Source: Cytobacillus oceanisediminis
Lineage (GTDB): Bacteria > Bacillota > Bacilli > Bacillales > Cytobacillaceae
Direction of reading: 5' to 3'
Length of the DNA stretch: 64,000 nt
Assembly (NCBI RefSeq): GCF_003182355.1
Contig: NZ_QGTW01000002.1
Span: forward strand, 366,653 to 430,652
Under the pieces are notes generated by a model that ran no database searches, had not been told where the DNA came from, and worked only from the letters and a program-made list of their open reading frames with translations. Below, piece by piece: positions 24,800-33,015 of this stretch; positions within the stretch are counted from its first letter, which is position 1, and every line of letters starts with the position of its first letter. The position numbers and the translations under genes are program-made.

Positions 24800-26212
24800 T
24801 TACTCTCTAAATCCTATATAAAATGAATCTTTGTGTAAAATTCGATTATATGCATACCATGCTGCAAGCCAGCGCCCATGAGTATTGTTTGCATCTCTGG
24901 GAATGTATCGTACAGAAAACCTGCCATCACCCTTGCCGGCTCCTTCATATGTGCTGGCAAATGGAAATTCATCACATTCATATCCTTCCGGTTTATTAAG
25001 ATTCTTACATGCTTGATTTTTGGCATTGGTATTCTTGTTATATTGTTCTCTGTCATATGCAGAATAAATTCGAGTGAGTGGAGGCTTAGGCTCCTTCCCT
25101 GGGATTACGCTTCCTTCTGAGGTCAAGGCGTCTTTATGATGCTGAAAAGCTTCTTTCATAATATTAAAGTACGGATCATTCATATCATAGGTAAAGGTCG
25201 GAATGAAATTCGCAAAGATAGCCCCTTCTCTTTTAGAAAAGCCAGGAGTAAACAGATAATCGGCTGAGTCCATTCGAATGGTTTCTTTTGGACCATCATT
25301 TGTCAGTGGAGGATATTTTTTGCTAGGTGGATCTACAGTTATTCTTGGCCACATATCCATGTAACTTACCTGATCCTTATTATTATTCGTAATTGGTGGG
25401 GCTTCAGATGTAATATAAAACTGGTAATGACTGCTTGATTCCCAATTTGCCAATGTTCTTGTGGCATTTTCATCCGCACCAATACAATCACGGGTTTCTG
25501 AAATACCGTCACATTCCGTGCTGAGGGTAACTTTTGAACCTCGCCATCCTTTGCTGTCAAAGTCTGTATCAATATCGTCTATTGTATAATTGTAAGTAAC
25601 TCCCCGAAATCCGTTATATCCATTTGCGATAACGGTTACTCGAAAGGCAACCCAGTCACAGCCAAATGGAAACCAACTTGGACCACATCCGGCTGGATCG
25701 CTATACACAACGTAGCTCGACCAACATTGAGAATAACGGTTTTTAATCCAACCTGATGCTGCCTTTTCATTCTCCACACAGGAATCAAATGTTATATCAT
25801 CGTACTGAAATGAAGGGGGGGTCCAATCATCTCCATCTGAAGCAGTAATGGAATTCGCCATACCGGAATCTTTTCCCTTATCTGTCCTTTCCTCCATTAT
25901 CGTAACCGCATTTTTCTTAACCTCTGAATTCATTTGCTCCAGCGTTTGTTCTCTTGGGCTATGCTTTTGATTTGATATTAGCCCTAATGTTTCCGGAGAT
26001 TTCCCTTGTTTCAGTTGGCTAATAACTTCATCCGCTTTTTCGGAATCACTCGTTGGAATGAAATATAATTCTGGTTTTGCTTGCTTGATTTCATTTTTTT
26101 CTTTTTCCGTAACTTCTGACGAGGAATTTACTTTAGCCTCCATTTCAACTGGAGCAGCAAAAAACATGCATAACGTGAAAAGTAAGGCCACAAATTTGTA
26201 GTACTTTTTCAT
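24800..26212 (-). CDS. Secreted protein with NucA/NucB-type DNase domain
   Basis: This is a 470-residue exported protein. Residues 1-26 form a Sec signal (MKKYYKFVALLFTLCMFFAA). The middle 300 residues are a Cys-containing, beta-rich region without a family I recognise. The last 90 residues match the NucA/NucB deoxyribonuclease domain: QACKNLNKPEGYECDEFPFA, then the STYEG loop, RYIPRDANNTHG and DSFYIGF. NucB cleaves extracellular DNA; here the nuclease is fused to a long N-terminal region. GGAGG precedes ATG 26212, which fixes the start over one nine codons earlier. The role could be DNA scavenging, biofilm remodelling or an antibacterial effector. Confidence 0.8.
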   Translation of the reverse strand: MKKYYKFVALLFTLCMFFAAPVEMEAKVNSSSEVTEKEKNEIKQAKPELYFIPTSDSEKADEVISQLKQGKSPETLGLISNQKHSPREQTLEQMNSEVKKNAVTIMEERTDKGKDSGMANSITASDGDDWTPPSFQYDDITFDSCVENEKAASGWIKNRYSQCWSSYVVYSDPAGCGPSWFPFGCDWVAFRVTVIANGYNGFRGVTYNYTIDDIDTDFDSKGWRGSKVTLSTECDGISETRDCIGADENATRTLANWESSSHYQFYITSEAPPITNNNKDQVSYMDMWPRITVDPPSKKYPPLTNDGPKETIRMDSADYLFTPGFSKREGAIFANFIPTFTYDMNDPYFNIMKEAFQHHKDALTSEGSVIPGKEPKPPLTRIYSAYDREQYNKNTNAKNQACKNLNKPEGYECDEFPFASTYEGAGKGDGRFSVRYIPRDANNTHGRWLAAWYAYNRILHKDSFYIGFRE

Positions 26213-26563
26213 TATCCTTCCTCCATTTCTTATTTCCAAAAAAAATTCAGTATGAATTCTCGCACCATGCTAAATAACTTTTTTCATTACTCCAAAGCAG
26301 AACACCATTGTTTTCATTTGCGTTTTTTTGCATTAACACTTTCATTAAATACAAGTACTGTAATAACCTAAATTAAAAATTTCCATTTTTTATCACTCTT
26401 TCTCGTGGTAAAATATTACAAAACTATCATATTATATATAAAATAATTTCATAAGGGGAAAAATTACTGAATAATCCCAATTTATTTCTCCATATCAGAA
26501 CTTTGTTCATATCACAATTTGCTTAGAGTTTGTTTTCCACCAAAAATTGTTGATTTGAAATAT

Positions 26564-26643
26564 AGTCGAGATGTTTATAAAAAAGATGCGATGTTTAAAA
26601 TAAAGTCACGACGTTTATAAAAAAGTTGCGAAGCTTTTCCCTG
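26564..26643. repeat. 20-bp period tandem array (four units)
   Basis: Four units start at 26564, 26584, 26604 and 26624, exactly 20 bases apart. Each starts AG(T/A), carries GCGA or CGA near position 6, and the first three end in TTTAWAAWAA-like sequence. Unit 1 is AGTCGAGATGTTTATAAAAA and unit 3 is AGTCACGACGTTTATAAAAA. It has no coding capacity. Confidence 0.75.
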
Positions 26644-26686
26644 CACCGTTTTGAAATAATCGAACCGTTTGTAAATGTTTTATCAA

Positions 26687-26716
26687 AAATCCTGTATTGC
26701 AGGATTTTTTTTATTC
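26687..26716 (+). terminator. Terminator-like hairpin
   Basis: AAAATCCTGTA/TGCAGGATTTTTTTT forms a short hairpin with a long T run. No gene directly precedes it. Confidence 0.5.
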
Positions 26717-26957
26717 AGCAAACGGGCCAGATTATGGAGTAAGGATGTTTGATAAAAAGTGTATTATAATCAATGGCTCATTGTTATGCTTTTGAATACT
26801 TCCCCCCAAAAAAACGGTGTTCTTAACACAAATATCCAAGACATGCCACCGTTAGCTTTGTGCTTTTCTATATTGAATACTAAAAAACACAGATTGATTA
26901 ATAAAACTTTTTAAAGTTGGAAAAGTTAAGAAAACGAATGAGATTAGGAGGGTTTGG

Positions 26958-27968
26958 ATGGGGAGTTCAAATCGTTTACCAATTACATCTTCAGAATTAG
27001 CGAACTTGTGGATGACGTATCAAGACAAAACAATGATTATGAGATTTCTGGAATACTTTCTTGAACACGTTGAAAAAGAGGAAACACGGCAAATTCTACA
27101 GTCTTATTATGAACGTGCTGCAGAAAGTGTAGAGTTTGTGACCAATATTTTTCAACAGGAAGGCGCAGTTATTCCGACGGGTTTTACTGAAAAAGACGTG
27201 AATAAAGGGGCTCCCAAGTTATTCGACTATATGTATGATGTTATGTATTTGCACATGATGGCTAAAATAGGAACTAGTCTTTACGCGCTCTATTCGACTA
27301 TGTCTTACCGTCAAGATATAAGACAATTTTTCAGACGTTTAACAGCGGAAGGGCAAGAGGCCTATGACCAAGCAACACAGGTTCTTTTAGAAGCAGGGGT
27401 TCTTTCTCGTCCCCCTTATGTATCGATGCCAAAAGAAGTGAAGTTTGCACATGATAAAAAATATTTGACTGGATTAAATTGGTTCAGTTATGAAAGATCC
27501 TTAAATACAATTGAAATTTCTCTTATACATCATGCCATTGAGACAAATCTTACGGGAATGCAATTAATGATCGGATTTGCACAAGTAGCACACGATCAAC
27601 AGGTACGAAACCATTTTGTTAAAGGAATGGAACTGTCAAAGAAAGTCGAAACATCACTAGGTGAATTTTTACGGCAAGATTACATTGAACCCCCAGCTAC
27701 TCATGCAGGAAAAGCGACAAATTCAACTGTTGCTCCATTCTCTGATAAATTAATGATGTATAATACCAGTTTGTTAACCACATTTGGACTTGGAAGTAAT
27801 GCACTTGGCGGTGCTTTTAGTTTACGAAGTGATTTGCCGGCGAAAATGACACTCCTTGCAAAAGATATTTTTGATTTTGCGAAACAAGGTGGAAAAATTA
27901 TGATCAAAAATGGTTGGATGGAAGAACCGCCACAGGTTGAGAATCGAAATCAATTGACAAAAAGGTAA
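26958..27968 (+). CDS. DUF3231 family protein
   Basis: This 336-residue all-helical protein is made of two similar halves (about 8-165 and 170-325), each matching DUF3231, a ferritin-like bundle related to spore coat protein CotF and common in Bacillus. The first half has SSELANLWMTYQDKTMIMRF and the second SLIHHAIETNLTGMQLMIGF. AGGAGG precedes the ATG. It is monocistronic. A spore or stress role is plausible but unproven. Confidence 0.85.
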   Translation: MGSSNRLPITSSELANLWMTYQDKTMIMRFLEYFLEHVEKEETRQILQSYYERAAESVEFVTNIFQQEGAVIPTGFTEKDVNKGAPKLFDYMYDVMYLHMMAKIGTSLYALYSTMSYRQDIRQFFRRLTAEGQEAYDQATQVLLEAGVLSRPPYVSMPKEVKFAHDKKYLTGLNWFSYERSLNTIEISLIHHAIETNLTGMQLMIGFAQVAHDQQVRNHFVKGMELSKKVETSLGEFLRQDYIEPPATHAGKATNSTVAPFSDKLMMYNTSLLTTFGLGSNALGGAFSLRSDLPAKMTLLAKDIFDFAKQGGKIMIKNGWMEEPPQVENRNQLTKR

Positions 27969-28325
27969 AATAGGGTATAAAAAAGGGTACCTTAGTTGTC
28001 TTTTTTTAAAAAGAACAGGTATAAGCTTTTCTGTATTTTTTAGTGTTTCTTACAGTCGTTGGACCTAATATAAAATAGAATGAAAATCGAAGAAGTCTTA
28101 TAGTCTTCTTTGTTCAATTAAAGGGCGCTATCATTGAATAAAGGTAGTGCTCGTTCTTTTTAATAGCAAGCTGCGAGAAGGAATTAGCAGTATGTAAATC
28201 GAAGATCTAAGGTATCAATAAACTGATTGGATTAGTCTAAATAAACATAATAGCAGAAATATAAAGAAGGATAATCTGAATATTTAATATAACTTAACTA
28301 TTCGGGTGGGAGTGAAACTTTTTAT
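27969..28325. other. Intergenic region with a dispersed hairpin repeat
   Basis: A second copy of the GGGCGCTATC-type repeat lies at 28118-28165 (TTAAAGGGCGCTATCATTGA, then GTAGTGCTCGTTCTTTTT). Nothing else is supported. Confidence 0.5.
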
Positions 28326-28357
28326 ATGAAGAAGGTGCTTTTGTTTTTATTTTATTA

Positions 28358-28606
28358 ATGATGATGACTAGGTGTAATTATCCAACATTAAATAAAGCAA
28401 TAAAAAAGGATACTCCATATAAAGTTAATAATGTTATTCATATAGAGAATGTGGAGTCTATCTCAATTGTTTTATATGATACTATGCCAGAACAAGAAGA
28501 ATTCCCTCATCTTACTGAGCCTGTATTAGGAATAGCATTCTTCAAAGGAAATGATGAAGATGGTTGGGAAAATGTTGGTCCCAATGGGTGGGAAGTGATT
28601 CTATAG
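28358..28606 (+). CDS. Small lipoprotein-like ORF, probably frameshifted at its 5' end
   Basis: The open frame encodes 82 residues beginning MMMTRCNYPTLNK. Upstream, a good ribosome site (GGGAGTGA) precedes ATG 28326, which encodes MKKVLLFLFY and then stops in a T-rich run. Joining the two frames by one base gives a typical lipoprotein signal (MKKVLLFLF-ILLMMMTRC), suggesting a frameshift in the homopolymer run. The mature part (NVIHIENVESISIVLYD..., then DEDGWENVGPNGWEVIL) is unrecognised. The Arg before the Cys is unusual for a lipobox. Confidence 0.45.
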   Translation: MMMTRCNYPTLNKAIKKDTPYKVNNVIHIENVESISIVLYDTMPEQEEFPHLTEPVLGIAFFKGNDEDGWENVGPNGWEVIL

Positions 28607-28632
28607 CTTCAAAGTTTATCCCAATATAAATT

Positions 28633-28998
28633 TTACTTTTCGACGGAAGCTTGGTCATGAACGACAGTATTTATATAGTTCTTTCCCCATTCGTACATTA
28701 ATTCAAGAATAGGTATCAAGGTTTCCCCATGTTCTGTAAGGGAATATTCTACTTTAGGAGGGACGATAGGATAAACTTCGCGGTGAATAATTTGATCGGC
28801 TTCTAATTCCCTTAATTGATTAGTTAGCATTTTTTGCGTAATATTTGGAAGAAGTGCTTTCAATTCGCTAAATCTTTTTGTTCCTTCTTTGCCTAAATAC
28901 CACAAAATAATCATTTTCCACTTACCGCCAATTACAGAAAGCGTTAGCTCTTTTTCACAATTAAACGTCTGGTTAAAATCACGTACGATTGGTATCAC
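28633..28998 (-). CDS. HxlR-family regulator
   Basis: This 121-residue winged-helix protein is of the HxlR family: [40 protein letters not shown], then the wing [19 protein letters not shown]. Such regulators often respond to aldehydes, quinones or thiol stress through the conserved N-terminal cysteine seen here (FNCEKEL). The start is GTG 28998 with AAAGGA upstream. It is divergent from the alcohol dehydrogenase gene and probably regulates it; a palindrome lies between them. Confidence 0.9.
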   Translation of the reverse strand: MIPIVRDFNQTFNCEKELTLSVIGGKWKMIILWYLGKEGTKRFSELKALLPNITQKMLTNQLRELEADQIIHREVYPIVPPKVEYSLTEHGETLIPILELMYEWGKNYINTVVHDQASVEK

Positions 28999-29031
28999 CC
29001 CATCCTTTAGTTACTTTTTTGATACTATGCC

Positions 29032-29041
29032 ACTTATAAGT
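29032..29041. promoter_or_regulatory. Palindrome between hxlR-type and adh genes
   Basis: ACTTATAAGT is a 10-bp perfect palindrome in the 118-bp divergent intergenic space, with TTACTT/AAGTAAG half-site-like repeats beside it. It is a candidate operator. Confidence 0.4.
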
Positions 29042-29116
29042 AAGTTCTTCCCAATATTAACTATACTGATTTATACTTCCTATTGTAAAGAAATTAATAC
29101 TGGAGGGGACAAAAAC

Positions 29117-30283
29117 ATGAACCGTTTTACTATTCCGCGCGACATTTATTTTGGAGGAAATTCACTTGATAAGTTAAAAGAATTAGAAGGTAAGAAAGCA
29201 GCGTTAGTCATTGGAGGAGGCTCGATAAAGAAGACGGGTAATCTAGAACGCATTCAAGGCTTGCTTTTAGAAGCTGGAATTGAAAACCGTGTCATCGAAG
29301 GAGTTAATACAGAGCCAACTGTTCAAATGGTAAAAGAAGGTGTAGACGTATTAAATGATTTTGAACCTGACTGGGTAATCGGGATCGGCGGAGGTTCTGT
29401 AATGGATGCTGCGAAAGCGATGTGGTTATTCTATGAACATCCTGATTTAACTTTTAAAGAAGCAGCAAAACCTTTTACATTACCAAAACTTCGTACAAAA
29501 GCAAAATATGCTGGGATCCCAACAACAAGTGGAAGTGCAGCTGAAATTTCCAATTTATCCGTTATTACAGATGAGAAAACGAATATTAAATATCCATTAG
29601 CCGATTTTGAATTAACTCCAGACATTGCAATTATTGATCCAGTTATGGTAGAGTCGATGCCAAAACATATTACGGCATATACTGGCATGGATGCTTTCAC
29701 ACATTGCATTGAAGCATATGTGGCAAAGCCGCGTACAGTATTTACGGATGCACTAGCAATTGAAGGGGCGGCAATTATAAAAAATAATCTTGCAGATTCT
29801 TATAATGGTGACCAAGAAGCCCGAAAAGAAATGCATAATGCCCAAGCTATGGCTGGTATGGCTTTTGCCAATGCAGTACTTGGAAACGTACATAGCCTAG
29901 CACATAAAAGTGGTCCAACATTCGATATCCCGCATGGCTGTGCAAATGCTATTTATTTACCGTATGTCATTCAATTTAATCGAACAGTCGTAGCCGATCG
30001 CTTTGCAACAATTGCAAAACGAATAGGACTTGAAGGGAATACAAATGATGAATTAGTTGATGCACTGGTTTCATATATTCGTAATCTAAATACAGAAATG
30101 AATGTGCCAAATAGCCTTCAAGAGTTCGGTGTAACAGAAGAAATCTTTAATAAGCATGTCGATGAAATGGCGAAAAACGCTGTAACAGATCCATGTACAG
30201 GAACAAACCCTCGTGAAACTTCGATTGAAGAAATGAAACAGTTATATGTTTCAGCATTTTACGGGAAAGATGTGAATTTTTAA
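29117..30283 (+). CDS. Iron-containing alcohol dehydrogenase
   Basis: This 388-residue group III (iron-dependent) alcohol dehydrogenase begins FTIPRDIYFGGNSL. It has the NAD-site loop GIGGGSVMDAAKAMW, GIPTTSGSAAEISNLSVI, and the metal histidines in GMDAFTHCIEAYV and HSLAHKSGPTFDIPHG. It interconverts alcohols and aldehydes, possibly for aldehyde detoxification given the divergent HxlR gene. The open frame extends upstream, but GGAGGGG before ATG 29117 fixes the start. A terminator follows. Confidence 0.95.
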   Translation: MNRFTIPRDIYFGGNSLDKLKELEGKKAALVIGGGSIKKTGNLERIQGLLLEAGIENRVIEGVNTEPTVQMVKEGVDVLNDFEPDWVIGIGGGSVMDAAKAMWLFYEHPDLTFKEAAKPFTLPKLRTKAKYAGIPTTSGSAAEISNLSVITDEKTNIKYPLADFELTPDIAIIDPVMVESMPKHITAYTGMDAFTHCIEAYVAKPRTVFTDALAIEGAAIIKNNLADSYNGDQEARKEMHNAQAMAGMAFANAVLGNVHSLAHKSGPTFDIPHGCANAIYLPYVIQFNRTVVADRFATIAKRIGLEGNTNDELVDALVSYIRNLNTEMNVPNSLQEFGVTEEIFNKHVDEMAKNAVTDPCTGTNPRETSIEEMKQLYVSAFYGKDVNF

Positions 30284-30296
30284 TATAAATATATTT

Positions 30297-30325
30297 AACA
30301 CCGTCCACATTCACGGACGGTGTTA
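30297..30325 (+). terminator. Terminator after the alcohol dehydrogenase
   Basis: AACACCGTCC and GGACGGTGTT arms form a strong hairpin 14 bases after the stop. Confidence 0.8.
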
Positions 30326-30470
30326 TCCGAGTTTATAGCATTGAAATTAAACAACTTTATTGTCGCCGATCAATAATACGATATCCTTTCCGTAGGGTCT
30401 GGTGCAAAAAGGTTTTGGTTTCCTTCTATCAGCAGTATTGTCGAAAATTGAAGAATAGTTAATGTGGAAT

Positions 30471-30486
30471 ATGTAAGCGTTTTCAT
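30471..30486 (+). promoter_or_regulatory. Perfect cre site without an obvious target gene
   Basis: ATGTAAGCGTTTTCAT agrees with WTGNAANCGNWWNCAW throughout. It lies just before a TATAAT at 30488, a position expected to repress transcription. Confidence 0.75.
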
Positions 30487-30609
30487 TTATAATAAAAACA
30501 GGCGGATGGCAAGTGTGGCCATCATGGTATATAGCGAAGGCGGGGCTTATACTATTAAGTTTTTACAGTTGACTAAAGAATAAGAGAAAAATTTAAGGTT
30601 ATAGGGGAA

Positions 30610-30650
30610 TAAGAAACCTTGTCATTCTGAAGCATGACAAGGTTTCTTTG
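30610..30650 (+). terminator. Strong terminator of the orphan unit
   Basis: AAGAAACCTTGTCAT and ATGACAAGGTTTCTT are perfectly complementary around a 7-base loop. Confidence 0.75.
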
Positions 30651-30841
30651 TGTTAAAAAAGAGAAAAAACAGAGGAGCCTGACCCTGGATACCATGAAGT
30701 TTTAAAGCGTAAAACAAAGAATCGGTTTTTACCTCATATTCCCCCAGACTAGGCAGGTAGAACGTCATTGACTAGGATCCTCAGAGTCCTTAAGGATAAT
30801 ATCTTGGCATTTTAGTAGATTATGAATAGCCGCGGGCATGT

Positions 30842-32221
30842 CTATAGCCACGCCTTCTTTAAAAGATTCACACCAAGCTGTATTTCATCAAAAGAAAGAT
30901 TGCTGAAGCCAAGTTTGATAATCGGCTGTTCTGTATGGTTATGGATGAAATAAAGAGAAGTGGGATATACTTTCACACCGCAACTGGATGCCTGTTGAAG
31001 AAGCCATTCTTCTGTGCGCTTAAGGTGAACTTTTATCAATACATACAAACCAGACTGTTCCCCTATAACAGTTATACATTGACCGAATTGTCCCTTTAAT
31101 GCTGATACTAATTGCGCCATTTTCTTTTTATACACAAGCCGCATGCGTTTAATGTGACGATCCCATTCCCCATCTTCCATAAATTTGGCCATTGTGAGCT
31201 GGTTCAGAAGAGAAGCGGTATTCTCGAAATGAATGAAGTGATTTTTGTAAAGGGTTACAAGCGGGTGGGGCAGCACCATATAGCTTAATCGGATTCCTGG
31301 AAGAAAGGACTTTGAAAAGTTCCCAAGATAAATGACTCTGGCAGCATCAATCGAAGCAAGAGCAGGAAATGGCTGTTGGGTATAGCGAAACTCGCTATCA
31401 TAATCGTCTTCAATAATAAAGCCTTGCTTGTTGTTGGCCCATTGAATAAGCTTTTGCCGCTGCTGAATGGGCATGCTTACCCCGTATGGACTGTGGTGTG
31501 ATGGTGTTACATAGATTAATCGTGATGTCTTTTGTTCCAATTGGGAAAAATCTGCACCTGCTTCATTAACTGGCAAGGTTTCAAGTGTATACCGGTGGAA
31601 TTGAAAAGCTTCCCTGGCACCATCATAGCCAGGATCCTCAACTATAATCCTCGGAAAATCATCCTTCAGTATATATCCAAGATTGATCAGCATTTGCTGG
31701 GTACTGCTTCCAATAATAATGGAGTTGGAATCTGCCTTTACCCCGCGGGATTGGAGCAAGTATGCCGCAATTTGTTCCCGGAGACAGGCTTCGCCAAAAG
31801 GGCTCCCGTATCGAAAGCTTTCCGGAAACGTTAGTACTTGATTGGCCGTCCTTCTCCAGGCCTGTAAAGGAAAATGTGTCTGGTCTACGGCTCCTGCTTT
31901 AAAATCAATATGGACAGCCGTCATCGGCTCTGTTTGCTTTTTGCTAATAGTATGGGGCGCCTCTTGAAATAAACGGGATTCCAATTTATTTGCGAAATAT
32001 CCTTTTCTTCCTTCCCCGCGAATATAGCCTTCTGCCGCAAGCTGCTCATATGCCATTAATGTGGTATTGCGGCTTACTTGAAGAGAGTCAGCGAGCTGGC
32101 GAATGGAGGGCAATTGTTCATCAGCCGGTATAACACCCTGTTCAATATAGTTTTTAAACTGCCCGTAGATTTGCTTGTATTTAGGGGAGTCATCCTTCAT
32201 AGAAAAAATGGCATTTTTCAT
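30842..32221 (-). CDS. MocR-family GntR/aminotransferase regulator
   Basis: This 459-residue fusion has residues 1-70 as a GntR winged helix (YKQIYGQFKNYIEQGVIPAD, LPSIRQLADSLQVSRNTTL) and residues about 105-455 as a class I aminotransferase-like domain with the PLP lysine in IYLGNFSKSFLPG. MocR proteins such as PdxR and GabR sense PLP or amino-acid adducts. AAAGGAG before ATG 32221 fixes the start. It is divergent from paiB and may regulate it or an unlinked amino-acid or vitamin B6 pathway. Confidence 0.9.
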   Translation of the reverse strand: MKNAIFSMKDDSPKYKQIYGQFKNYIEQGVIPADEQLPSIRQLADSLQVSRNTTLMAYEQLAAEGYIRGEGRKGYFANKLESRLFQEAPHTISKKQTEPMTAVHIDFKAGAVDQTHFPLQAWRRTANQVLTFPESFRYGSPFGEACLREQIAAYLLQSRGVKADSNSIIIGSSTQQMLINLGYILKDDFPRIIVEDPGYDGAREAFQFHRYTLETLPVNEAGADFSQLEQKTSRLIYVTPSHHSPYGVSMPIQQRQKLIQWANNKQGFIIEDDYDSEFRYTQQPFPALASIDAARVIYLGNFSKSFLPGIRLSYMVLPHPLVTLYKNHFIHFENTASLLNQLTMAKFMEDGEWDRHIKRMRLVYKKKMAQLVSALKGQFGQCITVIGEQSGLYVLIKVHLKRTEEWLLQQASSCGVKVYPTSLYFIHNHTEQPIIKLGFSNLSFDEIQLGVNLLKKAWL

Positions 32222-32364
32222 GGCAATCTCCTTTGACATGCTCAATTATTTAAAATTGTATCTTTTTATATGTCAGTTTGAATATTATTATAACTTATAT
32301 CAAATCTGTTTTTGAGTGCTTCCTGGAGGAGCTTGATTATATTCAAACAGAAAGGAGACTTTTT

Positions 32365-32973
32365 ATGTATATTCCCAAGCATTTTAAGATCAGTGACGAT
32401 GAAGCCTTAACTGTCATAAAGGAGAATAGCTTTGCAACTCTTTTTTCCCAGCACAATGGTCAACCATTCGCAACTCATTTACCGTTAATATTGAACAAGG
32501 AAAATACATACTTATATGGGCATTTTGCACGTCCAAATCCCCAATGGAAAGATATCCCGAATCAAACAGTTCTAGTTATTTTCCACGGTCCTCACTGTTA
32601 TATCTCGCCATCCTGGTATGAAACCAATAAAGCCGTGCCAACCTGGAATTATACTGCTGTTCACGTATATGGTGAAGTCGAACTTATTGAGGATGAAGAT
32701 GAGTTAATCGGCTCCATGCATGATATGGTTTTGAAGTACGAAGCTCCTGACAGTTCATACCGATTGCAGGATATTGATCCCGAGTTTCTCGCTGGCATGA
32801 ATAAAGGAGTTCAAGGATTCAAAATAAAGATTAATTATATAGAAGGGAAAGCGAAATTAAGCCAAAACCATTCCCGGCAGCGGCAGGAGCTCGTTGTTAA
32901 TCAGCTGAAACAGATTTCAAATACCGATGAGCAGCAAATATCAAAGTTAATGAAAGAAAATCTGAAAAAGTAA
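32365..32973 (+). CDS. paiB: PaiB-family FMN-binding protein
   Basis: This 202-residue protein is of the PaiB family: [20 protein letters not shown], then [31 protein letters not shown] and [14 protein letters not shown]. subtilis PaiB was described as a negative regulator of protease and sporulation genes and has a split-barrel FMN-binding fold. AAAGGAG precedes ATG 32365. It is divergent from the MocR gene, a pairing seen in other genomes; PaiA is not present here. Confidence 0.9.
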   Translation: MYIPKHFKISDDEALTVIKENSFATLFSQHNGQPFATHLPLILNKENTYLYGHFARPNPQWKDIPNQTVLVIFHGPHCYISPSWYETNKAVPTWNYTAVHVYGEVELIEDEDELIGSMHDMVLKYEAPDSSYRLQDIDPEFLAGMNKGVQGFKIKINYIEGKAKLSQNHSRQRQELVVNQLKQISNTDEQQISKLMKENLKK

Positions 32974-33015
32974 TAGTTAATTTTTTTGTTTCAGCCAAGT
33001 CAAATAGAAATTCGG

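Larger units (their letters stand above)
26213..26957. other. Long AT-rich intergenic region with a 20-bp repeat array
   Basis: This stretch holds the probable promoter of the minus-strand nuclease gene, the exact-period array at 26564-26643, a terminator-like hairpin at 26687-26716, and a short dispersed motif (GGGCCAGATT, about 26726) that also occurs near 22902. No gene is supported. Confidence 0.5.
30326..30841. other. Intergenic region with an orphan cre-promoter-terminator unit
   Basis: Between two flanking genes this region holds a perfect cre (30471-30486), a TATAAT (30488-30493), a possible 25-codon frame starting ATG 30506 (MASVAIMVYSEGG...) with AGGCGG directly adjacent, and a strong terminator (30610-30650). 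No longer gene is supported. Confidence 0.5.
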
